From: Shouchella hunanensis
GTDB taxonomy: Bacteria; Bacillota; Bacilli; Bacillales; Bacillaceae_D
Length of the DNA: 64,000 bases
Direction: 5' to 3'
Assembly (NCBI RefSeq): GCF_028735875.1
Contig: NZ_CP117834.1
Location: forward strand, 2,530,001-2,594,000
The notes beneath the pieces were generated by a model. It did not search any database. It was not told where the DNA came from and was given only the letters and a program-made list of their open reading frames with translations. Numbering within the stretch: position 1 is the stretch's first letter; each line of letters starts with the position of its first letter. The position numbers and the translations under genes were made by a program. This document shows positions 8,334 through 16,320 of this stretch, in pieces.

Positions 8334-8369
8334 AGGCGAAGCAATGATTTATTTTGTTTCGCCTTTTTT
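8334..8369 (+). terminator. Terminator after the ABC-F gene
   Basis: AGGCGAA (extended by GC) pairs with TTCGCCT, followed by six T. Confidence 0.8.
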
Positions 8370-8379
8370 GGTTTAACTT

Positions 8380-8459
8380 CGACATAATCCGGGAAAGGGT
8401 ACTCACGACTTCGTTTCTAGAATTTTAGAAAAAAAGCAGGTTAAAGTCGAATTATGTCG
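8380..8459. repeat. Imperfect inverted repeat in the gap before the betaine transporter
   Basis: CGACATAATCCG (8380-8391) and CGAATTATGTCG (8448-8459) form a 12-bp inverted repeat with one mismatch. TTTCTAGAATTTTAGAAA, itself an inverted repeat, lies between them. The arms could form a long-range RNA stem, bind a regulator or be a mobile-element remnant. No ORF is present in the gap 8370-8666, apart from the promoter listed separately. Confidence 0.45.
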
Positions 8460-8560
8460 TAAATGATTGAATTGTCGACGATTTGTAAGGGAGAAAAGCC
8501 CTACTATTCAATCCACGGTGTTTATGGCGGAAAACTCTATAAAACACATAAAAATCAAGT

Positions 8561-8589
8561 TTGTGAATAAGTAAACGCTTCAATATAAT
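8561..8589 (+). promoter_or_regulatory. SigA-type promoter of the betaine-type ABC operon
   Basis: TTGTGA (8561-8566), 17-bp spacer, TATAAT (8584-8589). It gives a leader of about 70 nt before the ATG at 8667. AAAAAGGGGTAAATA precedes that ATG. Confidence 0.65.
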
Positions 8590-8666
8590 AAGAAGCAATC
8601 TATGCAACCTCTATCAGCATCAACACCTGAAAAAGGTGAAAAATAAAATGAAAAAGGGGTAAATAA

Positions 8667-9674
8667 ATGAAAAAGAAAAGAATAGGTACGGGTCTAAGTC
8701 TAGTAGCGGCAATCGCCCTGCTGTCGGCATGCGGGGATGGCACTGGAAATGCAGATGAACTCTCGGTCATCACGTTTGCCGATGCAGGGTGGGAGAGCAT
8801 TCGAATTCATAACGCCATTGCTCAGACCATTATTGAAGAAGGTTATGAAATGGATACGGATACAACAATGGGTTCTACTGCAGCCACTGTACAAGGGTTA
8901 CGTGATGGTGATATTAATGTCTATATGGAAGTGTGGACAGATAATATTAGAGAACTTTACGATGAATCCATTGAATCAGGCGACATCATTGAAGTCTCAA
9001 CAAATTTTGATGACAACGTTCAAGGTCTTTACGTGCCGACCTACGTCATTGAAGGAGATGAAGAAAGAGGGATTGAACCGTTAGCGCCGGATTTACGTCG
9101 AGTGGATCAACTTGTTGATTATCCAGACGTTTTTCCTGACCCAGAAGATTCTTCAAAGGGTCGAGTGTTGAATGCTCCAAGTGATTGGGCGATTTATGAT
9201 GATATCTCTACTAAATTTGAAACATATGGACTCGGTGAGACGTTTAATTTGTTTGCTCCTGGTTCAGATTCTGGCATGGTAACAGATTTAGTGCGAGCTT
9301 ATGACGCTGGCGAAGGTTGGGTTGGTTATTACTGGGAGCCGACGGGCATTACGGCAAAATACGATTTAACTTTACTGGAAGAAGATGAATACAATCAAGA
9401 TCAATGGGAAGAAGACCGTTCGACTGAGTTTCCTCCAAACGATGTAACGGTTGCGATTAATCAGCATCTTCCAGACCAAGCCCCTGATGTCGTTGAATTT
9501 CTTGAAAATTACGAAACGAGCAGTGCCTTAACGGAAGAAGCTTTATTGTACATGGAAGAAGACGGATTGACGGAAGAAGAAGCAGCCATGCGTTGGTTGG
9601 AAGAGCATGAAGACGTATGGACAAGTTGGTTACCAGAGGATATCGCTGAAAAAGTAGTAAATGCGATTAAATAA
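8667..9674 (+). CDS. Substrate-binding lipoprotein of a glycine betaine/quaternary amine ABC importer
   Basis: 335 residues with a lipoprotein signal peptide: basic MKKKRIG, a hydrophobic core and the lipobox LLSAC with the lipidated Cys at 22. The mature part is an OpuAC/ProX-family solute-binding protein that captures osmolytes outside the membrane. It contains several Trp (GWESIR, GWVGYYWEP) of the sort that form the aromatic cage for quaternary amines. The chain is exceptionally rich in Asp and Glu, as is common for exposed proteins of alkaliphiles and halophiles. It is the first gene of the operon, whereas in B. subtilis opuA the binding protein comes last. Ligand choice between glycine betaine, choline and relatives is open. 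Confidence 0.87.
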   Translation: MKKKRIGTGLSLVAAIALLSACGDGTGNADELSVITFADAGWESIRIHNAIAQTIIEEGYEMDTDTTMGSTAATVQGLRDGDINVYMEVWTDNIRELYDESIESGDIIEVSTNFDDNVQGLYVPTYVIEGDEERGIEPLAPDLRRVDQLVDYPDVFPDPEDSSKGRVLNAPSDWAIYDDISTKFETYGLGETFNLFAPGSDSGMVTDLVRAYDAGEGWVGYYWEPTGITAKYDLTLLEEDEYNQDQWEEDRSTEFPPNDVTVAINQHLPDQAPDVVEFLENYETSSALTEEALLYMEEDGLTEEEAAMRWLEEHEDVWTSWLPEDIAEKVVNAIK

Positions 9675-9681
9675 AAAAAGC

Positions 9682-9700
9682 GGCTAGCTGTGCGCTAGCC
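9682..9700 (+). other. Intercistronic hairpin after the binding-protein gene
   Basis: GGCTAGC pairs perfectly with GCTAGCC around five bases. There is no immediate T-run. Such stems often raise the level of binding-protein mRNA relative to the permease genes. Confidence 0.6.
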
Positions 9701-9763
9701 TGCTTAGTGTTTTGAATTTTCCGAAACGAGGTGAATGGATACACCGACGTGTATCGTAAGACA

Positions 9764-10624
9764 ATGAACAATTTTCCAGATATTCGTTTGAATCTAGGGG
9801 ACTATATAGATGCATTTATTAGCTGGTTAACAGAAGCTGGTGCAGGTGTATTTGATTTTATTTATTTTATAAGCGTGAATACTATTAACGGTATTAATGA
9901 TTTCCTCGACTTATTTCCATGGTGGTTATTCATATTCATTGTTATTGCGCTTGGCTGGTTTTTTCAGAAATGGAGTTCTGGTTTCATCTATGGTGCTTTT
10001 ATTTTTATCATCGGAGCATTCGGGCTATGGTCTGAAATGATGACGACTTTAGCTATCATAATAGCCGCTGTCTTAATTTGCTTAATTATAGGAATTCCAC
10101 TCGGTATTATAATGGCTTTTAGTAATCGTTTTTCAATCGTGATGCGTCCTATACTTGATGCCATGCAGACGATGCCAAGTTTTATTTATTTAATTCCAGC
10201 AATTTTCTTTTTCGGACTTGGAAATGTGTCGGCTATTTTCGCAACAATTATTTATGCAGTACCGCCAGTTGTGCGTTTAACTGAGTTGGCTATTAGAGGG
10301 GTTAGTCCTTCGATGGTTGAATCTGCTCAATCATTTGGCTCTTCAAAAGCTCAAACATTATGGAAGGTTCAGCTACCGCAAGCCGTTCCAACGATTATGG
10401 CTGGTGTAAATCAGACGACTATGATGGCACTAGCGATGGTCGTCATTGCCTCTATGGTTGGTGCAGGTGGATTAGGTGCGCAAGTACTAGTAGCGATCAA
10501 TCGTGTTGATATTTCACTAGGTGCAGAAGCAGGACTTAGTATTGTGTTTCTTGCGATTATCATTGATCGAATGACAAATGGATTTGCAAATAAAATTCAA
10601 AGACATAGGAGAGTGACGTCATGA
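9764..10624 (+). CDS. Permease of the glycine betaine-type ABC importer (OpuAB/ProW family)
   Basis: Inner-membrane channel subunit with about seven hydrophobic segments. The BPD_transp_1 domain includes the EAA-loop region (ESAQSFGSSKAQTLWKVQLP) that docks with the ATPase. I chose ATG 9764 because MNNFPDIRLNLGDYIDAFIS aligns with the start of B. subtilis OpuAB as I recall it. The frame is also open to GTG 9731. A 10-codon mini-ORF (ATG 9735, behind CGAGGTGA) ends in TGA overlapping ATG 9764, so translation may be coupled through it. The stop overlaps the ATPase start as ATGA. Confidence 0.85.
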   Translation: MNNFPDIRLNLGDYIDAFISWLTEAGAGVFDFIYFISVNTINGINDFLDLFPWWLFIFIVIALGWFFQKWSSGFIYGAFIFIIGAFGLWSEMMTTLAIIIAAVLICLIIGIPLGIIMAFSNRFSIVMRPILDAMQTMPSFIYLIPAIFFFGLGNVSAIFATIIYAVPPVVRLTELAIRGVSPSMVESAQSFGSSKAQTLWKVQLPQAVPTIMAGVNQTTMMALAMVVIASMVGAGGLGAQVLVAINRVDISLGAEAGLSIVFLAIIIDRMTNGFANKIQRHRRVTS

Positions 10625-11850
10625 CCATCCAAATTTCACTTAAGAATGTCTCAAAAATCTTTGGGCCAAAACCAAAATCTGTGATTCCTATGATTAAACA
10701 AGGAATGACAAAGGAAGAAATACTAGCAAAAACAAATCATACCGTTGGTGTTTATGATGCTTCTATGGATATAAAGAAAGGAGAGACCTTTGTCATTATG
10801 GGTCTTTCTGGGAGTGGGAAATCGACGCTCATTCGATGTTTCAACTTATTAAATAAACCTACTGATGGCGAAATTGTCTTAGATGGAGAAAACATTGTCG
10901 CTTACTCGAACAACCAATTAAAAAAAGTGCGACAAAACAAAATCGCAATGGTTTTTCAGCATTTTGGACTGTTTACACATCGAACAATCTTATCAAATGT
11001 CGAGTATGGATTAGAAATCAAACAAATGCCTAAAGCAAAAAGGCGCGAAATTGCCTTGAAAAATATCGAAATCGTAGGATTAAAGGGGTATGAAAATAAG
11101 TACCCAGATGAGCTATCAGGAGGCATGCAGCAACGGGTAGGTCTTGCCCGAGCATTAACAAATGATCCTGACATCTTATTGATGGATGAACCATTTAGTG
11201 CACTTGACCCACTCATTCGGAGAGAGATGCAAAGTGAACTTCTCGATATTCAAGAGCGTCTTCAAAAGACAATTATTTTTATAACCCATGATGTAAACGA
11301 AGCATTTAAAATTGGTGACCGAGTCGCCGTCATGAAAGATGGGAAAGTGGTTCAAATTGGCACCCCAGAAGAAATTATGGAAAGCCCTGCAAATGACTAT
11401 ATTTCCGAGTTCATAAAAGACATTGACCGTTCAAAAGTGTTTCAAGCCTCACATATTATGATGAAGCCAAACGCGATGGTTTCTGTAGAAGATGGTCTAA
11501 ATGTGGCAGTAAAAGAAATGAAGCGGAATGGACTATCAAGCGTTTTTGTTGTTGACGATCGTCAGCGCTTAAAAGGTATTCTTACAATTGATCAAGCCAT
11601 TAAAGGCATTAAAGAAAAGAAAGCTTTAAGTGACGTCATGTCAAAAGAGATTCAAAAAGTAACCAAAGATTGCTATGTGACAGATTTAATTCCCAAAGCA
11701 TTAACCTCCGCTTTTCCATTGGCGGTTGTTACCGAAGAAGGACAATTAGAAGGGATTATCCTACGAGTGCATGTATTGTCAGGACTAATTTCTGAAGAAG
11801 TAGACGAAACAGAAGAGTACCATCCAAAAGAAGAATTAAGTCCGGTATAA
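10621..11850 (+). CDS. ATPase subunit of the glycine betaine-type ABC importer (OpuAA/ProV family)
   Basis: 409 residues. The N-terminus has the ProV-type extension (FGPKPKSVIPMIKQGMTKEE), then Walker A GLSGSGKST (about 61-69), signature LSGGMQQRVG and Walker B ILLMDEPFSALD. C-terminal CBS domains follow (about 280-390), which in OpuA-type systems sense ionic strength or nucleotides. It energises uptake of compatible solutes. The start overlaps the permease stop by four bases, so the two are co-translated. A strong terminator ends the operon. Membership is clear; which osmolyte is carried is not. Confidence 0.9.
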   Translation: MTIQISLKNVSKIFGPKPKSVIPMIKQGMTKEEILAKTNHTVGVYDASMDIKKGETFVIMGLSGSGKSTLIRCFNLLNKPTDGEIVLDGENIVAYSNNQLKKVRQNKIAMVFQHFGLFTHRTILSNVEYGLEIKQMPKAKRREIALKNIEIVGLKGYENKYPDELSGGMQQRVGLARALTNDPDILLMDEPFSALDPLIRREMQSELLDIQERLQKTIIFITHDVNEAFKIGDRVAVMKDGKVVQIGTPEEIMESPANDYISEFIKDIDRSKVFQASHIMMKPNAMVSVEDGLNVAVKEMKRNGLSSVFVVDDRQRLKGILTIDQAIKGIKEKKALSDVMSKEIQKVTKDCYVTDLIPKALTSAFPLAVVTEEGQLEGIILRVHVLSGLISEEVDETEEYHPKEELSPV

Positions 11851-11855
11851 GAGCT

Positions 11856-11886
11856 AAACAGCGTGTTGAAGGGGACACGCTGTTTT
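11856..11886 (+). terminator. Terminator of the betaine-type ABC operon
   Basis: AAACAGCGTGT pairs with ACACGCTGTTT across 8 bases, followed by T. Located right after the ATPase stop. Confidence 0.8.
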
Positions 11887-11893
11887 TAATTTG

Positions 11894-12322
11894 CTAGTTA
11901 ACTTTTTTTTTCATTACAGATACGGTACAACGTGAAATACAGATGGTTTCTCCTTCTTCATTCGTTAGTTCAATATGCCAAACCATTGTGGAGCGCCCTT
12001 TGTGAAAAGGAGTGGCCGTGGCAATAAGTAAACCGTCAGCCATAGTACGAATGTGATTCGCATTTATTTCCATACCAAAGCAAACATGAGTATCCTGATC
12101 AATGTTAATAGCTGTAGCAATGGAGGCGGCTGTTTCGGCAAGAACAACAGAAGCACCACCGTGGAGAACCCCATAGGGCTGATGCACATTTGGTCCCACT
12201 GGCATTGTCATAACGACTTTATCAAGGGAAACCTCCTTATATGTAATGCCAAGGTGCTCAATTAAGGTATTCTTCGCATGCTTGCTTAGCTGTAAAAGTT
12301 GGTCGTCAGTAAAAGTAGTCAT
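11894..12322 (-). CDS. Hotdog-fold acyl-CoA thioesterase (PaaI/MenI family)
   Basis: A 142-residue protein of the PaaI_thioesterase family. The core motif is QPYGVLHGGASVVLAETAAS, with the HGG and downstream acidic residue typical of enzymes such as B. subtilis YuxO and E. coli YdiI (MenI, 1,4-dihydroxy-2-naphthoyl-CoA hydrolysis). The start is the ATG at 12322 because GGAGG lies six bases upstream; the frame stays open about 47 codons further without a binding site. It is a single gene, convergent with the ABC operon. A menaquinone role is possible but not established. The 400-bp gap beyond its start (to 12720) shows only promoter-like AT-rich sequence and no supported gene. Confidence 0.8.
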   Translation of the reverse strand: MTTFTDDQLLQLSKHAKNTLIEHLGITYKEVSLDKVVMTMPVGPNVHQPYGVLHGGASVVLAETAASIATAINIDQDTHVCFGMEINANHIRTMADGLLIATATPFHKGRSTMVWHIELTNEEGETICISRCTVSVMKKKVN

Positions 12323-12720
12323 GTCTAGCCTCCATTCAATTAATAAAGCGTTTACATTTAAGTATACAAAACATTGCTCTATGAAGAAAGAGGTTAAACG
12401 ATTTGGAATTACGCACCAATAAGTTTCAATTGATTCGATCAAGAGCGATTGTGAAAAAACCACAAGAATCTCGAAACATAACAGACTCGTGAATTCACTA
12501 AGGGAGTCGTTTTATAGGTAAGGCCTTAATCTTTTTTGTAGCAAGGTCATCACTGTGAAGGAATGCTGTTTTGTTCTAAGGGAGTGTACAATTCATCTTA
12601 CGGTAAAAAAAGAAAGGTGAACAGCCTTCATGATATGCTCTCTCCAACGTTATCACTTCAGTATCAGAGTGGCAGTTCATAGGGCCAATTCGCCTTTCGT
12701 TCCGTCACATACTTGTATGC

Positions 12721-13647
12721 CTAATTACCGGCTACAGTATTTTCTAAGATGGTAATCGTTCCGTTTGTTCCATCGACTCGTACATTCGCGCCGATAGGTA
12801 ACGTTCCTTTATAATAATTATGTGCCGATTGAACATTCGTAACAAGAGGTTTGCCTAAAGGTACAATAAAGGCATCAATTAAATCTTGGTAACTTGTATT
12901 ATAGGATACTGGACAATCCGTACATGTACCCATCAGAATAGCTACACAATCCTCAAATTTTCCTGCTGCTTCTAAGTGAGCTAAATAGCGATAAATCGTA
13001 TTCGTTGCTTCGTGTGTATCTTCAAGGAAGATCACTTTTCCCCTCGTGTTTATTTCATAAGGTGTGCCTAACGAATCAACAAATGACGTTAGATTACCTC
13101 CAACTAGTTCACCTGTTCCAACTCCACCGACCTTCCCTTGTAAGGGTATTCCAGGCGGGTTAAGGAATCGGTAGGGGGCATTGCCGTTCATAGTCGCTGA
13201 AAAGAATTGATCAAAATTATATGAAGGGGTACTATCACGAAAATCAATCAGAAGTAACCCTTGAAACGTAATAAGGTCTACATACTGGTAGATGGCATTT
13301 AAAAGGATCGTTATATCACTGTAGCCAGAAATAATCTTAGGATTATCACGAATTTCTGTGAAATCAAGATAAGGGATAATACCTGCGACGCCTACACCTC
13401 CTCGCGTCGGCAAAATCCATTTTACGTCTGGGTTTAACACCATATTCATAAAGTCATTCGCTCTACTCTCAGCAGACCCAGCTAAAAACCCTGTTCGATT
13501 GAACACGCTCTCTCCTAAAAGGGTGTTAAAGCCAAGCTGCTCCAAATAATCAACCCGAGTACGAATGGTGTCAGCTGAAAGTGGGCTACCTAACGTTACA
13601 ATTCCTACCGTATCACCTTGATTGAGTTGCGGCGGCGCAATGCTCAT
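12721..13647 (-). CDS. LD-carboxypeptidase/microcin-immunity-like peptidase, family S66
   Basis: 308 residues. The S66 nucleophile elbow is visible as GYSDIT with Ser at about 110; FLEDTHE supplies the Glu and QSAHNYYKG the His of the Ser-Glu-His triad. Family members cut the L-Lys or meso-Dap to D-Ala bond of muropeptides (LdcA) or inactivate peptide-nucleotide antibiotics (MccF). There is no signal peptide, so a cytoplasmic role in cell-wall recycling or self-immunity is likely. ATG follows GAGGAGGGGAAACAATAC. It lies alone on the minus strand. Confidence 0.85.
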   Translation of the reverse strand: MSIAPPQLNQGDTVGIVTLGSPLSADTIRTRVDYLEQLGFNTLLGESVFNRTGFLAGSAESRANDFMNMVLNPDVKWILPTRGGVGVAGIIPYLDFTEIRDNPKIISGYSDITILLNAIYQYVDLITFQGLLLIDFRDSTPSYNFDQFFSATMNGNAPYRFLNPPGIPLQGKVGGVGTGELVGGNLTSFVDSLGTPYEINTRGKVIFLEDTHEATNTIYRYLAHLEAAGKFEDCVAILMGTCTDCPVSYNTSYQDLIDAFIVPLGKPLVTNVQSAHNYYKGTLPIGANVRVDGTNGTITILENTVAGN

Positions 13648-13734
13648 GTATTGTTTCCCCTCCTCGTATCGCTTCTATAATGAAGTATATGGATAGAGAG
13701 AAGAAATAGACAGACAAAATCAGGTTATGAAAGC

Positions 13735-14385
13735 CTATTTTGTCTTTTGCGGAAAAAGGGTGTATGACCATGAATAGATCATATCGGCGACAAAAACAAT
13801 TCCCCATATCATGGAAATACTATAAATGGTTTCATTAGGGTAAGGTGTAGCATCAATAGGTGTATCACCGTTAAGCCAGGACCAATTTTGAAGATAAGAA
13901 AAGGCTTCGAGGATTGATTCTGTTCCTAATGAAAAGAAAATCATTTGTGCACTTAAGAAAACAACGATATGAATAAAAGCAGTATGTCGATAGTGCTTTG
14001 CTTTGTAGAATGGGTCTTTTTGTTTTTCAGCTTTGCGATTATCGTCAGCTGTCAATAGATTTACTCCACGCCACTGACCAATTTTTTTCTTCATCCAACG
14101 ATCAAGTTTTCGAAAATCTTGATACCCAAAAGTAATGGCGTAAAGAACAAAGATGGTAATAATAATCTGTAGAGAGGAAATTTCTCCTGTTTCTCGATAA
14201 AGTAGCCAAGCCAGTATCGCTTCTAAAATAGTCATAAGAATAAATAAAAAAATAAAGGTGGTGCTAATCGTTTTACGGTTAAACCAATACCGTGTTAAAC
14301 CGAATAACAGCAAACAGAGTAAAGAGAGAACCTCTAAAGTAATAAAAATAATTCCTCCATAGTTCAAAAATACATTCATTCCCAA
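13735..14385 (-). CDS. Multi-pass membrane protein next to a two-component system
   Basis: 216 residues with about five hydrophobic segments (around 10-30, 42-62, 70-88, 135-155 and 190-208) and a basic cytoplasmic loop (RKLDRWMKKKIGQWRG). I do not recognise a family. It starts 10 bp after the response regulator stop on the same strand, so it is probably co-transcribed with the regulator and kinase. It could be their target or an accessory sensor. The start is TTG 14385 or ATG 14379; the upstream AAGGA suits the TTG slightly better. Confidence 0.65.
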   Translation of the reverse strand: MGMNVFLNYGGIIFITLEVLSLLCLLLFGLTRYWFNRKTISTTFIFLFILMTILEAILAWLLYRETGEISSLQIIITIFVLYAITFGYQDFRKLDRWMKKKIGQWRGVNLLTADDNRKAEKQKDPFYKAKHYRHTAFIHIVVFLSAQMIFFSLGTESILEAFSYLQNWSWLNGDTPIDATPYPNETIYSISMIWGIVFVADMIYSWSYTLFPQKTK

Positions 14386-14395
14386 ATAATTCCTT

Positions 14396-15007
14396 TCATG
14401 TTGTTAACCAACCTTTCTCATTTGCTTTTTGCGCAGCTTCAAATCGATTCGTTGTTTGTAATTTTTGCATAGCAGTAGATAAATAATTTCGGACGGTACC
14501 AATAGACAGAAAGTGTTCTTTTGCCATCATTTCGGTCGTTTTTCCAATCAAAATGGACGATAGTAGTTGTTGTTCCCGCTCTGTTAGAGGATTGTGTTGG
14601 AGTTGAAACAACTGCTGGTGAAGCGCTTGTGAAATAACGGTATCGCCCCTATACACCCGACGTATGCCATCAACAAGGTCTTCAATCGCTTCATCTTTTA
14701 GCAAATAGCCATTTACACCAATCCGCATGGCAGATTCAATATAGCCTGCACGAGAAAAAGTGGTAAGTAACGCAATTTTACCGTTAAAACCGATGTCTTT
14801 CAGTTTAGCTGCTGTTTCAAGACCTGTTCCTTCTGGCATTTCAATGTCCATCAAGAGAACATCTACCTCTTGAATGATGGGAGATGCTAGTACCTCTTTT
14901 CCTGTCCTAGCTTGACCAATTACGTTCATATCGGTCTCTAAATGAATGAGAGAAGTTAACGCATCCCTCAGAATCGTTTGATCCTCAGCAATAAAAATTC
15001 GAATCAT
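14396..15007 (-). CDS. NarL/LuxR-family response regulator
   Basis: 203 residues: receiver domain (about 1-115) with the acidic pocket at residues 8-9 and phospho-acceptor Asp at 54 (LLMDIEMPEG), then a LuxR-type helix-turn-helix (about 138-198; LTEREQQLLSSIL, then IGTVRNYLS). It resembles DesR/YvfU-type regulators. Its start overlaps the kinase stop by four bases, so the pair is translationally coupled. Targets are unknown; the adjacent membrane protein gene is the obvious candidate. Confidence 0.9.
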   Translation of the reverse strand: MIRIFIAEDQTILRDALTSLIHLETDMNVIGQARTGKEVLASPIIQEVDVLLMDIEMPEGTGLETAAKLKDIGFNGKIALLTTFSRAGYIESAMRIGVNGYLLKDEAIEDLVDGIRRVYRGDTVISQALHQQLFQLQHNPLTEREQQLLSSILIGKTTEMMAKEHFLSIGTVRNYLSTAMQKLQTTNRFEAAQKANEKGWLTT

Positions 15008-16128
15008 AGAGCGTTCCCTCCTTTATCAATTATAGGCAAGAATAGCGTGATCGTAACACCACTCCCTGTAGTATGTTGATTCCATTCGCTTCTCCCATTA
15101 ACGAACGCCATTCGTTCTTGAATAGATTGAATACCTGTGCCATCAAGATCTCGTTCTTGCGACATTCCAACGCCGTCGTCTTTTATTTCACACGTCAGGG
15201 TAGCATCTTTTAGTGAAAAATGGACATGAACGCGATCGGCTCGACTATGCTTGTAACAATTTAACAGAGCTTCTCGAATGCTAAGCGCTAGCATGGATTC
15301 CGTTACTTCTGATAACTGGGGAATGGAGTGCTGACCAGTAATGAAGTAGTTGATATAGGTTCCTTTGAAAAGGGATTTACCGTGCTGTAGTTCATCTTGA
15401 ATGCGTATGTGCTTTAATTCTGAGACTACCTCCCGTACTTGTTTAGAAGCACCCTTTATTTCCTCAAGCACAGCTTTCATTTCAAGTTTTGCTCGTTTCG
15501 AGTCTTGATCCATTAGTCTTATGGCTAGCTCACTTTTAAATTTAATCACAGCCATGGTATGACCAAGCGTGTCATGGAGATCCCTTGCTATTCGGTTTCG
15601 TTCTTCTTCTTTTATTAGAGACTCGATTTCTTTATTTACAACAGCTAGATCCCTCTCCAAACTTTGTGTACGCTTAATCATTCGAATAACGTATGGTAAT
15701 GCAAGCTGAAGAAAGAGAAAGGGGAAGAACATGGTTGTAAGAAAAGCAAAAGGATCCCCATAGGAAATGCTAGATACAGTTACATAACTCAATACCAATC
15801 CGATTTGGGTAAGCAAAACATAGGGTGTAATCTTTACATTCCCGCTGGCATCTGAAAAAACAAATAAGTAAATAAGCAAATTGGGGGTTGTTTGAATAGC
15901 TAAAAAGGTGAACAGCAAAATGCCTAGCAAACTACTTAGAACATGTAGCCACTTCTTGAAGTTCAATGTGATAACGTATAAGAAGAGGATGAGGATAAAG
16001 GCAAGTAGTCGAATGAAATAAGAAAGTTCAGACTCAGCTTGAAGCAAGATAAACAATAAAAAAGCAAAGACACTTAAGTCCAAAAAAAATAGTTTAAGCT
16101 GATTACGTGGATAAAAAAACAAAAGCAA
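15004..16128 (-). CDS. Sensor histidine kinase, HisKA_3 (DesK/YvfT-like)
   Basis: 374 residues. Five or six hydrophobic segments fill about residues 10-150, with little extracytoplasmic loop, which suggests sensing within the membrane. The dimerisation and phosphotransfer motif RIARDLHDTLGHTMAV has the phospho-His at about 185. The ATPase part has DDGVGMSQERDLDGTGIQS. DesK-type kinases read membrane fluidity; the input here is unknown. The start is TTG 16128, preceded by AGAGAGGATGGC; an ATG nearby is out of frame. Confidence 0.88.
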   Translation of the reverse strand: MLLFFYPRNQLKLFFLDLSVFAFLLFILLQAESELSYFIRLLAFILILFLYVITLNFKKWLHVLSSLLGILLFTFLAIQTTPNLLIYLFVFSDASGNVKITPYVLLTQIGLVLSYVTVSSISYGDPFAFLTTMFFPFLFLQLALPYVIRMIKRTQSLERDLAVVNKEIESLIKEEERNRIARDLHDTLGHTMAVIKFKSELAIRLMDQDSKRAKLEMKAVLEEIKGASKQVREVVSELKHIRIQDELQHGKSLFKGTYINYFITGQHSIPQLSEVTESMLALSIREALLNCYKHSRADRVHVHFSLKDATLTCEIKDDGVGMSQERDLDGTGIQSIQERMAFVNGRSEWNQHTTGSGVTITLFLPIIDKGGNAL

Positions 16129-16280
16129 GCCATCCTCTCTCGGTCATGATTAACTCCTTTTAGTATAGCTTGAATATAAGTGTAGAATGTAGCTTTTACC
16201 GATACTAGACATGGCTGTCATCAAAAATAAATGACAACTGTCATTTTGGTTGTTGAAATGAATGAATGTTATGAGAAAAT

Positions 16281-16320
16281 AAAAACAAAAACCTTGTTGA
16301 ACAAATAGGTCAACAAGGTT
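16281..16320 (-). terminator. Terminator of the alpha/beta hydrolase gene
   Basis: Read on the minus strand, AACCTTGTTGA pairs with TCAACAAGGTT across nine bases and is followed by TTTGTTTTTA. The stem overlaps the stop codon. Confidence 0.8.

Noticed and set aside
8569-8583. cre-like GTAAACGCTTCAA within the betaine operon promoter
   Set aside because: Only one half-site matches; the other lacks the conserved C-A ending.
12484-12514. GACTC/GAGTC hairpin followed by GTTTT in the gap between thioesterase and S66 genes
   Set aside because: Stem of only five pairs, long loop, and no plus-strand gene upstream for it to terminate.
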